A stretch of 64,000 nt of DNA from Runella rosea (GCF_003325355.1 NZ_CP030850.1:3534001-3598000); one strand, 5' to 3'; positions 42,585-53,196 are shown, counted from the stretch's first letter. Notes: generated by a model not told the origin, from the sequence alone. Made by a program: numbers and translations.

Positions 42585-43967
42585 TTAAGGGGAGGTTGGA
42601 CAAGTACTGATTTTTGCGTTAAAAATACTGCCCTGCGCGGTCGTAAATCCAGGTTTCAATTCAATCGAATTACCAGCTGTGTACGTGACATTTACGGCAT
42701 TTGCAATTGAATTGGTTGCATTGATTGAATTGCCAGCGTTGAATGTATTGTTGCTCGTTATTGGGTCAAAAGAGGTCAAAGTAAGAGAAGAAGGGCAGGA
42801 TTGGGCTTTTATTTTATAGATGTTTCCGTTTGAGAACGAAGCCGTATATAACTCCCCCTGCCAATCTTCCCCAAAAGTAACGGGGCTAGAAAGTGTGGTG
42901 GATTGCGCCACATTTTGGTAGCTGCCGTTGGGATTGCGGCGTAAAGCCCAAAAATTTCCTGAGATATAATCGGCGTAGATGTAGTGACCGTACATGGCGG
43001 GAAACTGTTGACCGCGATATACAAAACCGCCAATCACTGACCGCCCAGCGCCGTTATTATTGGTGAAACCCGCGTATTCGTGGATGGGAAAAGTCATCGT
43101 GATAGAATCTTCGCATACGGTTTGAACATACCGATGGTTGCCTTCATAACACCGCCATCCGAAGTTAGCCCCACTGGGGGCGTTCTTGGCTAAAAAATCA
43201 ATTTCCTCCCAGCCATCTTGTCCATTGTCGCCAATCCATAAATCTCCCGTTGAGCGGTCGAAGCTCATGCGCCAAGGGTTTCGAAGGCCACGCGCCCAGA
43301 TTTCGTCCCGAATGCCGTCGTTGGGCATTTGGTAGGGGTTAGAAGGTGGAATGGCGTAGGTGTTATTGTTAGCGTTGACGTCAATACGCAGAACCTTCCC
43401 GAAAAGTTTGGCTAGGTTTTGAGCATTGTTGAGCGGGTCGCCCACGATGTTTCTGCCGCCATCGGCATCATCACCCGTAGCAATGTATAAATAGCCATCG
43501 GCTCCAAAACTGATTGCTCCGCCACGGTGGCCTATGTTCAGTACGTGTGGGATGGTAAGTAAACGCGTTTCAGTGGTATCGGCTAGATTAGCGTTACCGG
43601 CACTTTTTCGGAATTGTGAGAGTTGAACAACGTTATCGGGTTTTCGAATGTAGAGTACATAAAAACGGCCGTTTTGTGCATAATTAGGATGAAAAGCAAA
43701 ACTGTTGATGCCCGCCCATTGGGGGTCCTCGACCTTGGAACTAATGTCTAAAAAAGGCGTCGGCAGAATACTGTTGTTTTGAATGATTTTTATTTTCCCG
43801 CCGATTTCAGAAACAAAAAGCCTGCTATCACCCGCCGATTGAATATTGGTCGGGCGGACCAAGCCTGTTTGGTATATTTCAAGCGAAAGAACAGGAGACT
43901 GTGCGTATATTTTCACCGCGGTTAATATAATAGCTAGACAGACAATATGTCGATTGATAGCGCGCAT
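42585..43967 (-). CDS. PQQ-dependent sugar dehydrogenase-like protein with coathanger-like C-terminal domain
   Basis: A 460-residue exported protein. After the signal peptide (ending KIYAQS) comes a soluble glucose/sorbosone dehydrogenase propeller: TNIQSAGDSRLFVSEIGGKI, HVLNIGHRGGAISFGADGYLYIATGDDADGG, GLRNPWRMSFDRSTGDLWIGDNGQD and GGFVYRGQQFPAMYGHYIYADY. The C-terminal 60 residues (SNNTFNAGNSINATNSI.., IELKPGFTTAQGS) resemble the 3-coathanger stack sorting or adhesive domain seen on secreted Bacteroidota proteins. It oxidises sugars or alcohols outside the cell. Confidence 0.82.
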   Translation of the reverse strand: MRAINRHIVCLAIILTAVKIYAQSPVLSLEIYQTGLVRPTNIQSAGDSRLFVSEIGGKIKIIQNNSILPTPFLDISSKVEDPQWAGINSFAFHPNYAQNGRFYVLYIRKPDNVVQLSQFRKSAGNANLADTTETRLLTIPHVLNIGHRGGAISFGADGYLYIATGDDADGGRNIVGDPLNNAQNLAKLFGKVLRIDVNANNNTYAIPPSNPYQMPNDGIRDEIWARGLRNPWRMSFDRSTGDLWIGDNGQDGWEEIDFLAKNAPSGANFGWRCYEGNHRYVQTVCEDSITMTFPIHEYAGFTNNNGAGRSVIGGFVYRGQQFPAMYGHYIYADYISGNFWALRRNPNGSYQNVAQSTTLSSPVTFGEDWQGELYTASFSNGNIYKIKAQSCPSSLTLTSFDPITSNNTFNAGNSINATNSIANAVNVTYTAGNSIELKPGFTTAQGSIFNAKISTCPTSP

Positions 43968-44175
43968 ATTTATTACTCTTTGTTTAAATGTAATGCTGGT
44001 AAGATTCTGTCTTTAAGTGTATTTATATGTAAAATGCTTCAAGTAAGGTTGAAAAATAATTCTAAACAATAAAGTCTTTGGATAATATAAAATATACCTC
44101 TAAAGTAATTTGTCAGGTCGCATGAAATATACCTTTATCCGACTGGCCATTAGTAGTTTGATTATGCTTTAAAAC

Positions 44176-44206
44176 AAAAAATCCCCGACTTTTTAGTCAG
44201 GGATTT
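44176..44206 (-). terminator. Terminator of alaS
   Basis: AAATCCCCGACT (44179-44190) and AGTCAGGGATTT (44195-44206) pair with one mismatch. On the minus strand a T-run follows. It lies 41 bases past the alaS stop. Confidence 0.85.
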
Positions 44207-44246
44207 CAGGATCTTCAAACAGACCTATATAAATAATATGTTCAGG

Positions 44247-46904
44247 CTATAGAATCGTCTTTGCCTTTGCTAATGCCGCATCAAGTCCGCTTACATCCGA
44301 GCCGCCAGCAGTGGCAAAGAAAGGCTGTCCGCCGCCGCCGCCTTTGACTTCTTTGGCGAGGTCTTTGACGATGTTGCCGGCATGTTTGCCCTGCGCTACC
44401 AAATCTTCCGAAAGCATCACGGCCAATTGTGGCTTGCCGTTCAGTACGGTTCCCAATACAATGAAACAGGTACTTAACGACTCCTTCAGTTGGTACGCCA
44501 ACGATTTGAGTGCATCCGCGTTGGCAACGTCTACCCGCGCAATGATGACCGAAATTTCACCTTTAGTTTCTGCCTGAGCCAATAAACCTTGTTTGGTTTG
44601 TTGCAACTTTTCGTTTTCAAGGGCTTCAATGCGTTTGAGCAACGTGGCCTTCTCCGAAAGCAAGTTTTCTACGGCTTTCACCACGTCTTTTTGGCCTTTG
44701 AACAGTTCTTCCAATTGGCTGATAACATCTGCCTGACGGCTGATGATTTCCATTGCTTTTTCACCCGTTACGGCCTCCACGCGGCGTACACCTGCCGATA
44801 CAGAGCCTTCGGAGGTGAACTTAAAAAGTGCAATCTCGCCCGTAGAAGGCACGTGAGTACCTCCGCAAAGCTCGACCGAAAACTGCGGGTCAAACTCTAC
44901 GACGCGGACAAAATCGCCGTATTTTTCGCCAAATGTAGCCGTTGCGCCTTTTTTGATGGCTTCATCAATGGGTACGTTGACGTAGGTTTTTTGGACAATG
45001 TTGGCGCGAATCTTAGCGTTTACAATGTCTTCTACTTGCTTTAATTCCTCGTCGGTTACTTTGGCGAAGTGCGAGAAGTCAAAACGCGTTACTTCGTCGT
45101 TTTGATACGAACCTTTTTGCACGATGTGCGTACCCAACACTTTCCGCAAACCTGCTAGCATCAAGTGCGTAGCGGTGTGGTTACGCATGATGTTCTGACG
45201 GCGGTGAGCGTCTACAGAAGCGAGGAGCGAGTAGTCGGGCGTAAGGAGGATTTCATCCAGATTTTTATCCCTAGAAACATGGATAAATAAATCGTTTTCT
45301 TTCTTGGTGTCTACGATCTTTATTTTTATTTCTTGCCCTTTGCTGCTCATTACTAATTCACCACTATCGCCCACTTGTCCTCCCATTTCGGCATAAAATG
45401 GCGTGCGGTCCAGCACGATGTGATATTCTTCGCCCGCTTTGGTTTTCACTTTGCGGTATTTCACGATTTGAGCGTTGGCTTCAAGGGTATCGTAGCCCAG
45501 AAACTCGAAATCGCCGCCCTCACTCACTTCTACCCAGTCGGTGGCCTCCTTAGCTGCGTCCTGACGGCTGCGATTTTTTTGTTCGGCCAACGCTTTTTCG
45601 TAGCCAGCTTCGTCGATTTTATAACCTTTTTCTTTGGCCAACAGAGCCGTTAAATCCACTGGAAAACCAAAGGTGTCGGATAATTCAAAAACAGTTTCCC
45701 CGTTGATGATTCCTCCCGCTGGCGTTTGTGCGCTGATGATTTCAAAACGTTTGATACCCGCTTCCAACGTACGCAAAAAGCTTTTTTCTTCTTCATTTAC
45801 CACGCGGGTTACGAAGTCTTCCTGTGCTTTGAGTTCGGGAAAAACATCCTTGAACTGCTCGGCTAGTACTGGTACCAACTGACTCATAAACGGCTCAGTG
45901 AAGCCCAAATACGAATAACCATAGCGAATAGCCCGACGCAGAATACGACGAATGACGTAGCCCGCTTTGGCGTTGGAAGGCAACTGCCCATCGGCAATGG
46001 CAAAGCTCACGGCGCGCAGGTGGTCGGCAATGACACGCATAGCGATGTCGGTATAATCGGTCGTGTTGAGCGTGCCGTTTACGCCGTATTTTTTACCGCA
46101 CATTTTCTCAATGACCTGAATGGTATTTTGGAAAATATCGGTGTCGTAGTTTGATTTTTTGCCCTGAATAGCCATGCAAAGGCGTTCAAAGCCCATGCCA
46201 GTATCAACGTGTTTGGAAGGTAACGAAATCAATGAACCGTCGGCTTTGCGCTCAAACTGCATAAACACGTTGTTCCAAATTTCCACTACTTGCGGGTGGT
46301 CGGCGTTGACGAGTTCTTTGCCCGACTTGGCATCTACTTCGGCTTGGTCGCGGAGGTCAATGTGGATTTCTGAGCAGGGGCCGCAGGGGCCTGTATCGCC
46401 CATTTCCCAGAAATTGTCTTTTTTATTACCTAAAATGATGCGGTCTTCGCCCACCATTTCTTTCCAAATATCCCAGGCTTCTTGGTCAAAAGGAACGCCG
46501 TCTTTTTCGTCGCCTTTAAAAACCGATACGTAAATGCGCTCTTTGGGGAGTTTATAAACTTCGGTGAGCAATTCCCACGACCACGCAAGGGCTTCTTTTT
46601 TGAAATAATCGCCAAACGACCAGTTGCCTAGCATCTCAAACATCGTATGGTGATAGGTATCAAAACCCACATCTTCGAGGTCGTTGTGTTTGCCACTCAC
46701 GCGCAGACATTTCTGGGTGTCGGCGATACGCTTACTTGGTGGCGTGCCGTTGCCCAAAAAGAAATCTTTAAACTGCGCCATGCCCGAGTTATTGAACATG
46801 AGTGTGGGGTCATTTTTTGCCACAAGCGGTGCCGAGGGCACAATGAGGTGGCCTTTACTTTTAAAAAAGTCTAAAAACGCTTGACGGATTTCGTGGGAAG
46901 TCAT
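44247..46904 (-). CDS. alaS: Alanyl-tRNA synthetase
   Basis: The ATG at 46904 gives 885 residues starting MTSHEIRQAFLDFFKSKGH, the conserved class II N-terminus; a second in-frame ATG at 46916 adds four residues. The aminoacylation core shows NDPTLMFNNSGMAQFKD and the class II block GNWSFGDYFKKEA; the editing domain has the zinc ligands HTATH and CGGTH; and the C-terminal coiled-coil and C-Ala domain end with GGGGGQPFFATAGG. Standard length. It charges tRNA-Ala with alanine and edits mischarged Ser/Gly. Followed by its terminator. Confidence 0.95.
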   Translation of the reverse strand: MTSHEIRQAFLDFFKSKGHLIVPSAPLVAKNDPTLMFNNSGMAQFKDFFLGNGTPPSKRIADTQKCLRVSGKHNDLEDVGFDTYHHTMFEMLGNWSFGDYFKKEALAWSWELLTEVYKLPKERIYVSVFKGDEKDGVPFDQEAWDIWKEMVGEDRIILGNKKDNFWEMGDTGPCGPCSEIHIDLRDQAEVDAKSGKELVNADHPQVVEIWNNVFMQFERKADGSLISLPSKHVDTGMGFERLCMAIQGKKSNYDTDIFQNTIQVIEKMCGKKYGVNGTLNTTDYTDIAMRVIADHLRAVSFAIADGQLPSNAKAGYVIRRILRRAIRYGYSYLGFTEPFMSQLVPVLAEQFKDVFPELKAQEDFVTRVVNEEEKSFLRTLEAGIKRFEIISAQTPAGGIINGETVFELSDTFGFPVDLTALLAKEKGYKIDEAGYEKALAEQKNRSRQDAAKEATDWVEVSEGGDFEFLGYDTLEANAQIVKYRKVKTKAGEEYHIVLDRTPFYAEMGGQVGDSGELVMSSKGQEIKIKIVDTKKENDLFIHVSRDKNLDEILLTPDYSLLASVDAHRRQNIMRNHTATHLMLAGLRKVLGTHIVQKGSYQNDEVTRFDFSHFAKVTDEELKQVEDIVNAKIRANIVQKTYVNVPIDEAIKKGATATFGEKYGDFVRVVEFDPQFSVELCGGTHVPSTGEIALFKFTSEGSVSAGVRRVEAVTGEKAMEIISRQADVISQLEELFKGQKDVVKAVENLLSEKATLLKRIEALENEKLQQTKQGLLAQAETKGEISVIIARVDVANADALKSLAYQLKESLSTCFIVLGTVLNGKPQLAVMLSEDLVAQGKHAGNIVKDLAKEVKGGGGGQPFFATAGGSDVSGLDAALAKAKTIL

Positions 46905-47340
46905 TCTTACTGACATTTGAAATTTAATGTTTGACATTTGACCAAAAACACTGAAATAGCCTAAAATCCAGTGTTGAACGTTTAGTGTCTTTTTTGGAGG
47001 GGCAAAATTACGGAAAAATGCCGTAGCTTTCTGATTATGATTTGATTTTGATGAACTTGTGGAGAATACACACAACCACTATGACAGAAGACTATGAGCT
47101 TTTTGGCGTGCAGGAATACGGGATTGAGCTGTTTGTTGAAACCCTCTACTTTTCGTTCAAACCATTTTTTGAAAGTGAAGCGGCGGCGAAACGCCGAAGG
47201 TAGACTTCTTTGAAAGGCAGTGCCATTTTTATTGGGTGAATGTTGTTGGTTTGGGCGAAGTCCTGCCACATTTTTGCCACACTGCTATTTTTCCCATAAA
47301 AAACGCCCGTAAATCACTGACTTACAGGCGTTTACAAAAG
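46905..47340. other. Intergenic region upstream of alaS, 436 bases
   Basis: It holds the alaS promoter, a TTGACATTTGA-type direct repeat near 46910-46950, and the terminator of the tRNA at its end. Short reading frames exist on both strands (for example 47081-47203 plus, 40 residues beginning MTEDYELFGVQEYG), but no start signals or family support make any of them a gene. Confidence 0.5.
47301..47333 (-). terminator. Terminator of tRNA-Leu
   Basis: AAACGCCCGTAA (47301-47312) and TTACAGGCGTTT (47322-47333) pair with one mismatch; on the minus strand the T-run (A-run 47298-47303 on plus) follows. It is just downstream of the tRNA gene. Confidence 0.85.
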
Positions 47341-47422
47341 TGACGAAGGCGAGACTCGAACTCGCATACCCGAAGGCACACGCACCTGAAACGTGCGTGT
47401 CTACCAATTCCACCACTTCGCC
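47341..47422 (-). tRNA. tRNA-Leu (anticodon CAG)
   Basis: An 82-base type II tRNA with a long variable arm. Acceptor arms GGCGAAG and CTTCGTC pair with one G-U; the D arm reads GGAATTGGTAGAC; the anticodon stem CACGT/GCGTG encloses the loop TTCAGGT, so the anticodon is CAG; the T arm reads GCGAG-TTCGAGT-CTCGC. No CCA is encoded, as is usual in Bacteroidota. It reads CUG codons. Confidence 0.95.
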
Positions 47423-47505
47423 GGTTGTTTTGATGCTGCAAAGTAAACGCTACTTCCCCATTTTCGCAACATTCAGGGAGTGTTTTTTATTAAAACCTAC
47501 AATCG

Positions 47506-47553
47506 TAGGGGCAGGCCTCGCGCCTACCAAAGCCGTATCGAGGCCTGCCCCTA
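47506..47553. repeat. GTAGGGGCAGG-family repeat, third copy, with inverted arms
   Basis: TAGGGGCAGGCCTCG (47506-47520) and its exact complement (47539-47553) form a perfect 15-base stem. It shares the core with the copies at 28071 and 28300. It lies after the nuclease gene's stop on the minus strand and before the tRNA. Confidence 0.7.
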
Positions 47554-47560
47554 TGGTTAT

Positions 47561-48958
47561 TTACAGAAAGAAGCCTTCTCCCTGCGCGGGAATTTCAACA
47601 TTTCGGAATCCTTCGGCTTCAAGTCGCGCCTTAAATTCTACTTGATTTTCGTATTCGCCATGAACCAAAAATAGCGCTTTTACCTGTGTAGGGTCTTGGC
47701 ATTTCAAAAACTGAATGAGTTCGGTATAGTCAGCATGGGCTGAGAATGAATCCATTACCTCCACCCGTGCTCGTACTTGGTAGGTTTCTCCAAATATTTT
47801 CACCTCTGGTTGGCCACGTTTAAGCGCAGCACCGAGGCTATCGGGCGAGCAATACCCTACCAGCAAAATAGTGCTGTCGGGGTCAAGAATATTATTTTTA
47901 ATGTGGTGTTTGATACGCCCCGCTTCGGCCATGCCCGAGGCTGAAATAATCACACAAGGCTCTTTAAGGTTGTTAATGGCCTTGGATTGTTCCACATCCG
48001 ATATGTAGTGTAAATTAGGAAAATTGAACGCATCGCCGTCTTTTTCGATGTATTCCACAATATCGGGGTTAAAATATTCGTCGTGCTTTCGCATGATAGA
48101 GGTCGCTTTTATGGCCAACGGACTATCAATAAACACTTTGAGCCGCGGCAGCAATCCTTCATTTTCAAGTTGGTCAAGCGCATAAATTAGCTCCTGCGTA
48201 CGGTCGACGGCAAAAGCGGGAATGATAAGTTTACCCCCACGCGTTACACAGGTATCGCGCACAATACGCAGCAAATGCGCCTTCATGTCGGGCTCGGGCT
48301 CGTGGACCCGGTTCCCGTAGGTGGATTCACAAATAATCACCTGTGCCTGCGGAAAGGGTTCGGGGCTTCGCAAAATTTTATCATTCGGACGACCCACATC
48401 TCCCGAAAAAGTTACTTGTTTTTCAACACCTTGCTCCTTAATCGTCAAATGTACCGCCGCACTGCCTAAGATGTGGCCCGTATCGGTAAATCGGACTTTT
48501 ACTTCATCACGATTGAGCCAAAAATCTTCGTGGTATCCCACGGTAACAAATAATTCAAGCGTTTGGCGCACATCGTTTTCGTCGTAAAGTAACTCCAGTA
48601 CAGCATCCCCTTTACGGCGACGACGCTCGTTGATGCGTTCGAGGTCTTTTTGTTGAATAAACGCACTGTCGAGCAGCATAATATTGCACAAGTCGGCGGT
48701 AGGCGGAGTGCAGTAAATAGGCCCACGGTATCCCTGACGGACCAAACGAGGCAGCAACCCAGCGTGGTCAATGTGAGCATGAGAAAGAATGACAACATCA
48801 ATATCTTTGGCACTAAAACCAAGGTTTTGATTGAGGTCTTGGGTGTTTATGCCCTGAAAAAGCCCACAATCAAGCAAAATTTTCGTTCCCTGTTCGGTCG
48901 TAATCAGGTGCTTAGTACCCGTTACACGGCGTGCTGCACCATAGAAGTTTATTTTCAT
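47561..48958 (-). CDS. Beta-CASP/RMMBL metallo-hydrolase (RNA nuclease-like)
   Basis: A 465-residue protein with the metallo-beta-lactamase zinc motif HAHIDHAG (H60, H62, D64, H65), the second zinc ligand group in DTGHILGSAA, the beta-CASP region (ESTYGNR, PAFAVDRTQEL) and the C-terminal Zn-dependent RNA-metabolism motif ending FLVHGE. This is the CPSF-73/YsxB-like family that cleaves or trims RNA. It starts MKINFYGAARRVTGTKHLI and is of full length. It lies between the tRNA-Leu gene and the PSD1 cytochrome gene. Confidence 0.9.
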   Translation of the reverse strand: MKINFYGAARRVTGTKHLITTEQGTKILLDCGLFQGINTQDLNQNLGFSAKDIDVVILSHAHIDHAGLLPRLVRQGYRGPIYCTPPTADLCNIMLLDSAFIQQKDLERINERRRRKGDAVLELLYDENDVRQTLELFVTVGYHEDFWLNRDEVKVRFTDTGHILGSAAVHLTIKEQGVEKQVTFSGDVGRPNDKILRSPEPFPQAQVIICESTYGNRVHEPEPDMKAHLLRIVRDTCVTRGGKLIIPAFAVDRTQELIYALDQLENEGLLPRLKVFIDSPLAIKATSIMRKHDEYFNPDIVEYIEKDGDAFNFPNLHYISDVEQSKAINNLKEPCVIISASGMAEAGRIKHHIKNNILDPDSTILLVGYCSPDSLGAALKRGQPEVKIFGETYQVRARVEVMDSFSAHADYTELIQFLKCQDPTQVKALFLVHGEYENQVEFKARLEAEGFRNVEIPAQGEGFFL

Positions 48959-49061
48959 CTGTTTCGGAATCGTTTATCCTTCAAGTATACTAAAATTTTA
49001 CAAAGAATACTTTGAGGACTGAAATAAGAAGTAGGAAACATGACGTAAGAAGGCAAATCGT

Positions 49062-51869
49062 CTATTCTTTCGTTACGACCTCATCCAAATTAAGCATGGC
49101 GTTGGTGGTTACGGCTAGGGCGGCGAGTTCTGGTCTCGCATTGGGTTCGTTGGCCAGGAGTTTCTTTGCCCCTTCGGGGTTCTTGCGGTATTCGGCCAGT
49201 GATTTTTGATACAACTTCGTCAACACCTGTAAGCGTTTGGGCGAAATGGTACGGTACGTCAGGCGGCGATAAGCCTCCCGAATCTGCTGCTGAGGCTGGG
49301 AATATTGCGCCGCAATCGTCTCAGAAAAGCAATGCGCCACTTCCAGATACACGGGGTCATTGAGCGTCACCAAGGCTTGCAAAGGCGTATTGGTCCGTAA
49401 ACGTCGTACTTGACAAAACTCTCGGCTCGGCGCATCGAAGGTCACCATAGAGGGATACGGTGCGGTGCGTTTCCAATAAATATACAAGGCGCGTCGGTAG
49501 CGATCTTCGCCCGCGCTGAGTTGCCACTTGGCTCCGTCATAGGGCGACAGCCAGATATTATCAGGCTGCAAAGGCATTACGCTTTTTCCGTACATTTTTC
49601 GGGACAATAATCCACTGACAGCCAGCATTTGATCGCGTACCTGCTCGGCCGTCAGGCGGACCCGTGCCCCGCGCGACAGCCATTTGTTGTAGGGGTCTTT
49701 TTCTAATTTTTCGGGTGTCACCGCCGAGCTTTGACGATAGGTGGCCGACAGCACGATTTTTTTCAACATCTTCTTAATACTCCACTGCTGCGTTTCCATA
49801 AGTTCTACCGAAAGCCAATCAAGCAACGATTGATGCGTAGGGGCAATACCCTGAGAGCCAAAATCTTCTACCGTTTCTACGATACCCGTTCCAAACAACT
49901 GTTCCCACAAACGATTTACGGCTACGCGGGCCGTCAGCGGGTGGTTGCGTGAGGTCATCCACTGGGCCAAACCCAAACGGTTGGTTGATTTTGGTTGCCG
50001 CGTATCGTTTTCTGCGCCCGTTGCTTTAAAAATACCTGGTACATCAGGCTGAACTTTGTCTCCTTTTACGGTCCAATTTCCGCGAACAAACACGTGGGTT
50101 TGACGGGCCAAGTCCCCGTGACCATCGTACATAATAGGTGTGTTTTCGACATTACCCGTCAAGATTTGGGCGTATTCTTTTTCAATTTCGGCAAATGCGG
50201 GTTGGTCACTTCCTGGTAGCGCTTGCTGAAACGTCGCCCATTTAATCTGCACCCATTCTTTGGGTGTTTTGGTGCTTTTGAGCGTCCAGTAAAGCGTCCT
50301 TTTTCCAGCATCGGGCAATACTGGCAAAATTATGACGGTATCTCGACCTGCGCCTCCCGTCTTGGGAACCGCCAACGATGCTACTATTTTGCCCCGCAAA
50401 CTATCCTGATGCAGTTCTAACAACGCATTTTCGGCGTTGGTCCCAATGGCTATCAAAAGGCGACGTTTGCCCGTCAGCGTCACATTCTGCCAGCGCGCTG
50501 AACCATTGTCCTGAATACCAAAATATTTGGCATCCAGCAACGACGCATTGACATGTTGGTCAAAATCGTGGGAATTAACCTTAGGCTCCATGATGCGTAC
50601 AAACTGCCGAAACTCAGCAAGGTTCATCGCATTTGTCCCATTTTTGGAGGTATTTTGTTGAATCCAACTTTCTACTTTCGCAATTTTCAGTGAATCTTCG
50701 TTCTTATAAAAACGCAACGTAGGTGTTTCGCTGGTGACGTCTTCATCACGAGAATTATTAAAAAACGCCATGTATTTGTAATATTCTTCGTGCCTAAACG
50801 GGTCGTAAGGATGGCTATGGCATTGCACACAACTAAAAGTAGTTCCCTGAAAAACATCCCAAGTGGTATTTACCCGGTCGATGACCGCCGCAACGCGAAA
50901 CTCTTCGTCCTGCGTACCGCCCTCATCATTGGTCATGGTATTGCGGTGAAATCCAGTGGCAATGAGGTTATCGTCCGTCGCGTTGGGCAACAAATCTCCC
51001 GCCAACTGTTCAGTGACAAATCGGTCGTAGGGTTTATCTTCGTTATAGGCTTTGATAAGCCAATCGCGATAGCGCCAGATGCTGCGTCCAGGGTCGCGTT
51101 CGTAGCCTTTGGTATCTGCATAGCGCGCCAAATCCAACCATGTACCCGCCCAACGTTCTCCGTAAGCCGACGAAGCCAACAGCGAATCGACGAGCGTTTC
51201 GTAAGCTTTGGGCGATGTATCACGAAGAAATTGTTGCACCTGTGCATCTGTAGGTGGGAGGCCTGTCAGGTCGAGGCTTACCCGCCGAATGAGCGTGGCG
51301 CGGTCGGCTTCGGGGGCAGGTTTAAGGCCTTGCTCTCGTAGTTTTTCAAGAACAAAATGGTCAATTTCATTTTTGGCCCAACGGGTTTCTTCGTCGTTAG
51401 TTAAGCCGATTCGCGCCCAAAAACTGCCAATCTTGGGCACCTCTGGACGCTCGATGCGGTTGTAAGCCCAGTGATTCCCCCATTGAGCACCTTGATCAAT
51501 CCATTTCGTGAGTACCTCAATTTCTTCTTCCGTCAACGACGGACCGTCTTTAGGCATTTTATCTTCGTGCCCTTCGGGCAATAAAATACGCCGCATCATT
51601 TCACTATCATCGGCATCGCCCGCCACCACAGGTGGCTTGCCCGACTTAGCAGGTTGGTACATATCCTGTTCGAACAAAAAACTTACCCCGCCCGCCTTCT
51701 TCACACCTCCATGACATGCCATGCAATGTTTATTCAAAATGGGTTTCACCTCGTCGTTGAAATCCACCCGATGTTCAAACATTCCTAAAAACGAAAATGA
51801 GCTCAGCAATATCACTGCCACCCCTCCCGTAAATATCCATTTTGGTTTCATTCCCATTTTAAGCTGCAT
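49062..51869 (-). CDS. PSD1/DUF1549/DUF1553 exported cytochrome c protein
   Basis: A 935-residue protein with a signal/anchor segment ([20 protein letters not shown]), a PSD1-type cytochrome domain with heme motif CMACH at about residue 49, then DUF1549 ([38 protein letters not shown]), a second CxxCH (FSCVQCH) and C-terminal DUF1553 ([21 protein letters not shown]). These proteins are abundant in Planctomycetes and also occur in Bacteroidota, where they are linked to polysaccharide or polymer use; their enzymatic role is unproven. The ATG at 51869 has an AAGGTAG ribosome site; two further starts lie within six codons. Confidence 0.85.
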   Translation of the reverse strand: MQLKMGMKPKWIFTGGVAVILLSSFSFLGMFEHRVDFNDEVKPILNKHCMACHGGVKKAGGVSFLFEQDMYQPAKSGKPPVVAGDADDSEMMRRILLPEGHEDKMPKDGPSLTEEEIEVLTKWIDQGAQWGNHWAYNRIERPEVPKIGSFWARIGLTNDEETRWAKNEIDHFVLEKLREQGLKPAPEADRATLIRRVSLDLTGLPPTDAQVQQFLRDTSPKAYETLVDSLLASSAYGERWAGTWLDLARYADTKGYERDPGRSIWRYRDWLIKAYNEDKPYDRFVTEQLAGDLLPNATDDNLIATGFHRNTMTNDEGGTQDEEFRVAAVIDRVNTTWDVFQGTTFSCVQCHSHPYDPFRHEEYYKYMAFFNNSRDEDVTSETPTLRFYKNEDSLKIAKVESWIQQNTSKNGTNAMNLAEFRQFVRIMEPKVNSHDFDQHVNASLLDAKYFGIQDNGSARWQNVTLTGKRRLLIAIGTNAENALLELHQDSLRGKIVASLAVPKTGGAGRDTVIILPVLPDAGKRTLYWTLKSTKTPKEWVQIKWATFQQALPGSDQPAFAEIEKEYAQILTGNVENTPIMYDGHGDLARQTHVFVRGNWTVKGDKVQPDVPGIFKATGAENDTRQPKSTNRLGLAQWMTSRNHPLTARVAVNRLWEQLFGTGIVETVEDFGSQGIAPTHQSLLDWLSVELMETQQWSIKKMLKKIVLSATYRQSSAVTPEKLEKDPYNKWLSRGARVRLTAEQVRDQMLAVSGLLSRKMYGKSVMPLQPDNIWLSPYDGAKWQLSAGEDRYRRALYIYWKRTAPYPSMVTFDAPSREFCQVRRLRTNTPLQALVTLNDPVYLEVAHCFSETIAAQYSQPQQQIREAYRRLTYRTISPKRLQVLTKLYQKSLAEYRKNPEGAKKLLANEPNARPELAALAVTTNAMLNLDEVVTKE

Positions 51870-51968
51870 ATTAAACTACCTTTTATAAAGACAAGAAATG
51901 GGTTTTTCTTACCCGTTTGGAGCGGCGGTTTTGGGTTTTTCTTTATCTTTCATCCAAAAACCTAAACC

Positions 51969-52796
51969 ATGACCGAAATTACCCAAAACCTTATTGCAAA
52001 AGACGGGCTTGCACTGTTTGCCCGGGCATGGCCCATCGAAACCCCTAAGGGCGTCATTGCCCTCATCCACGGTTTTGGAGAACACAGCGGCAGGTATGCG
52101 CATCTAGCCGAATTTTTCAACAAAAATGGGTATTCTGTTTACGCCCTTGACAACCGAGGACACGGAAAATCGGAAGGTAAACGCGGACATGCCCCCAAAT
52201 ACGACGCGTATTTAGATGATATTGAGACTTTTTTGGAATTTGTCACCTCTAAAACCTCTCCCGCACCTTTGTTTCTTTACGGGCATTCGATGGGCGGAAA
52301 TTTGGCATTGAACTATGTATTACGCCGTAAGCCCGTCCTGAAAGGGCTGATTGTCAGTGGTCCGTGGATACAATTAGCGTTTGAGCCTAAACCCATTTTG
52401 ATTACGTTGGGCAAACTGATGCGCACGGTTTTTCCTGGATTCAGTCAAGATAGTGGCTTGGCTCAAGAGCATATCTCAAAAGACCCAACGGTGGTAGAAG
52501 CGTATAAAAATGACCCGTTGGTGCATGGTTTGATAACGGCATCGGCTAGTATCGGCATTTTGGAAGCGGCCGCTTTTCTCAACAGTTTTTCGGGGGCAAT
52601 GCCCGTTCCAACCTTATTGATGCACGCCGCAGAGGACAAATTAACCTCTCAACCCGCAAGTGAGGCATTTGCGCATCGAGTAAGCGGTCCTATCACCTAC
52701 AAAAAATGGGATGGAATGTACCACGAAATTCATAATGAACCAGGAAAGTTGGAGGTGTTTAACTATATGCTCGGTTGGATGGAAAGAAATGTTTGA
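51969..52796 (+). CDS. Alpha/beta hydrolase, monoglyceride lipase-like
   Basis: A 275-residue cytoplasmic hydrolase with the nucleophile S107 in YGHSMGG, the oxyanion segment HGFGEHSGRY, the helix ALDNRGHGKSEG and the catalytic His near the C-terminus in MYHEIHNEP. This is the Hydrolase_4 (lysophospholipase/monoacylglycerol lipase) family, which splits glycerol monoesters or related esters. It has no signal peptide. Divergent from the PSD1 cytochrome gene, and followed by a strong terminator. Confidence 0.87.
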   Translation: MTEITQNLIAKDGLALFARAWPIETPKGVIALIHGFGEHSGRYAHLAEFFNKNGYSVYALDNRGHGKSEGKRGHAPKYDAYLDDIETFLEFVTSKTSPAPLFLYGHSMGGNLALNYVLRRKPVLKGLIVSGPWIQLAFEPKPILITLGKLMRTVFPGFSQDSGLAQEHISKDPTVVEAYKNDPLVHGLITASASIGILEAAAFLNSFSGAMPVPTLLMHAAEDKLTSQPASEAFAHRVSGPITYKKWDGMYHEIHNEPGKLEVFNYMLGWMERNV

Positions 52797-52812
52797 CAAT
52801 CATCAAACCAAT

Positions 52813-52850
52813 AAAAAAGCCCTGCCAAAAACAATCAGCAGGGCTTTTTT
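52813..52850. terminator. Bidirectional terminator between convergent genes
   Basis: Perfect arms AAAAAAGCCCTGC (52813-52825) and GCAGGGCTTTTTT (52838-52850), with the T-run on each strand, between the hydrolase (stop 52796) and the membrane protein (stop 52864). Confidence 0.9.
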
Positions 52851-52863
52851 AGGTAAAAACCGT

Positions 52864-53196
52864 CTATGCCAGCGCTCGGCGGCAGTAGTAACCTGCCATA
52901 CCCGCAAAACCTGATACAATTCCGCCAATCAGCGTTGTAATCACTACCAGAACCAGCACATTGGGAATTTTAAAAATGTCGGCTACTTTTTGGCCAATGA
53001 GTCCTTCATTGGCAAAATGCTGATAAGAAGCGTAACCTAACCATAACGTTGCCGCTGCAAAAAAAGCAACTCCAAAAGCTTTTAAGGCAGCATCTGCTTT
53101 CCACAAGCATAACACAAAACACACAATAGGCATCAACCACCAAGGGCCAAAATATTGTGCAATGGCACTGAATAGAATGATAAGAACGTAAAGCAT
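52864..53196 (-). CDS. Small four-TM membrane protein, unassigned
   Basis: A 110-residue protein with four hydrophobic segments (LYVLIILFSAIAQYFGPWWLMPIVCFVLCLW, ALKAFGVAFFAAATLWLGYAS, VLVLVVITTLIGGIVSGFAGM). No family is recognised; its layout resembles small DUF-type inner-membrane proteins of Bacteroidota. It is flanked by a terminator and stands alone. Confidence 0.6.
   Translation of the reverse strand: MLYVLIILFSAIAQYFGPWWLMPIVCFVLCLWKADAALKAFGVAFFAAATLWLGYASYQHFANEGLIGQKVADIFKIPNVLVLVVITTLIGGIVSGFAGMAGYYCRRALA

Noticed and set aside
46982-47269. Reading frames of 95 residues (minus) and 40-48 residues (plus, 47051-47203) between alaS and the tRNA
   Set aside because: No ribosome site, no recognisable family and overlap of both strands; composition fits intergenic DNA with accidental frames.
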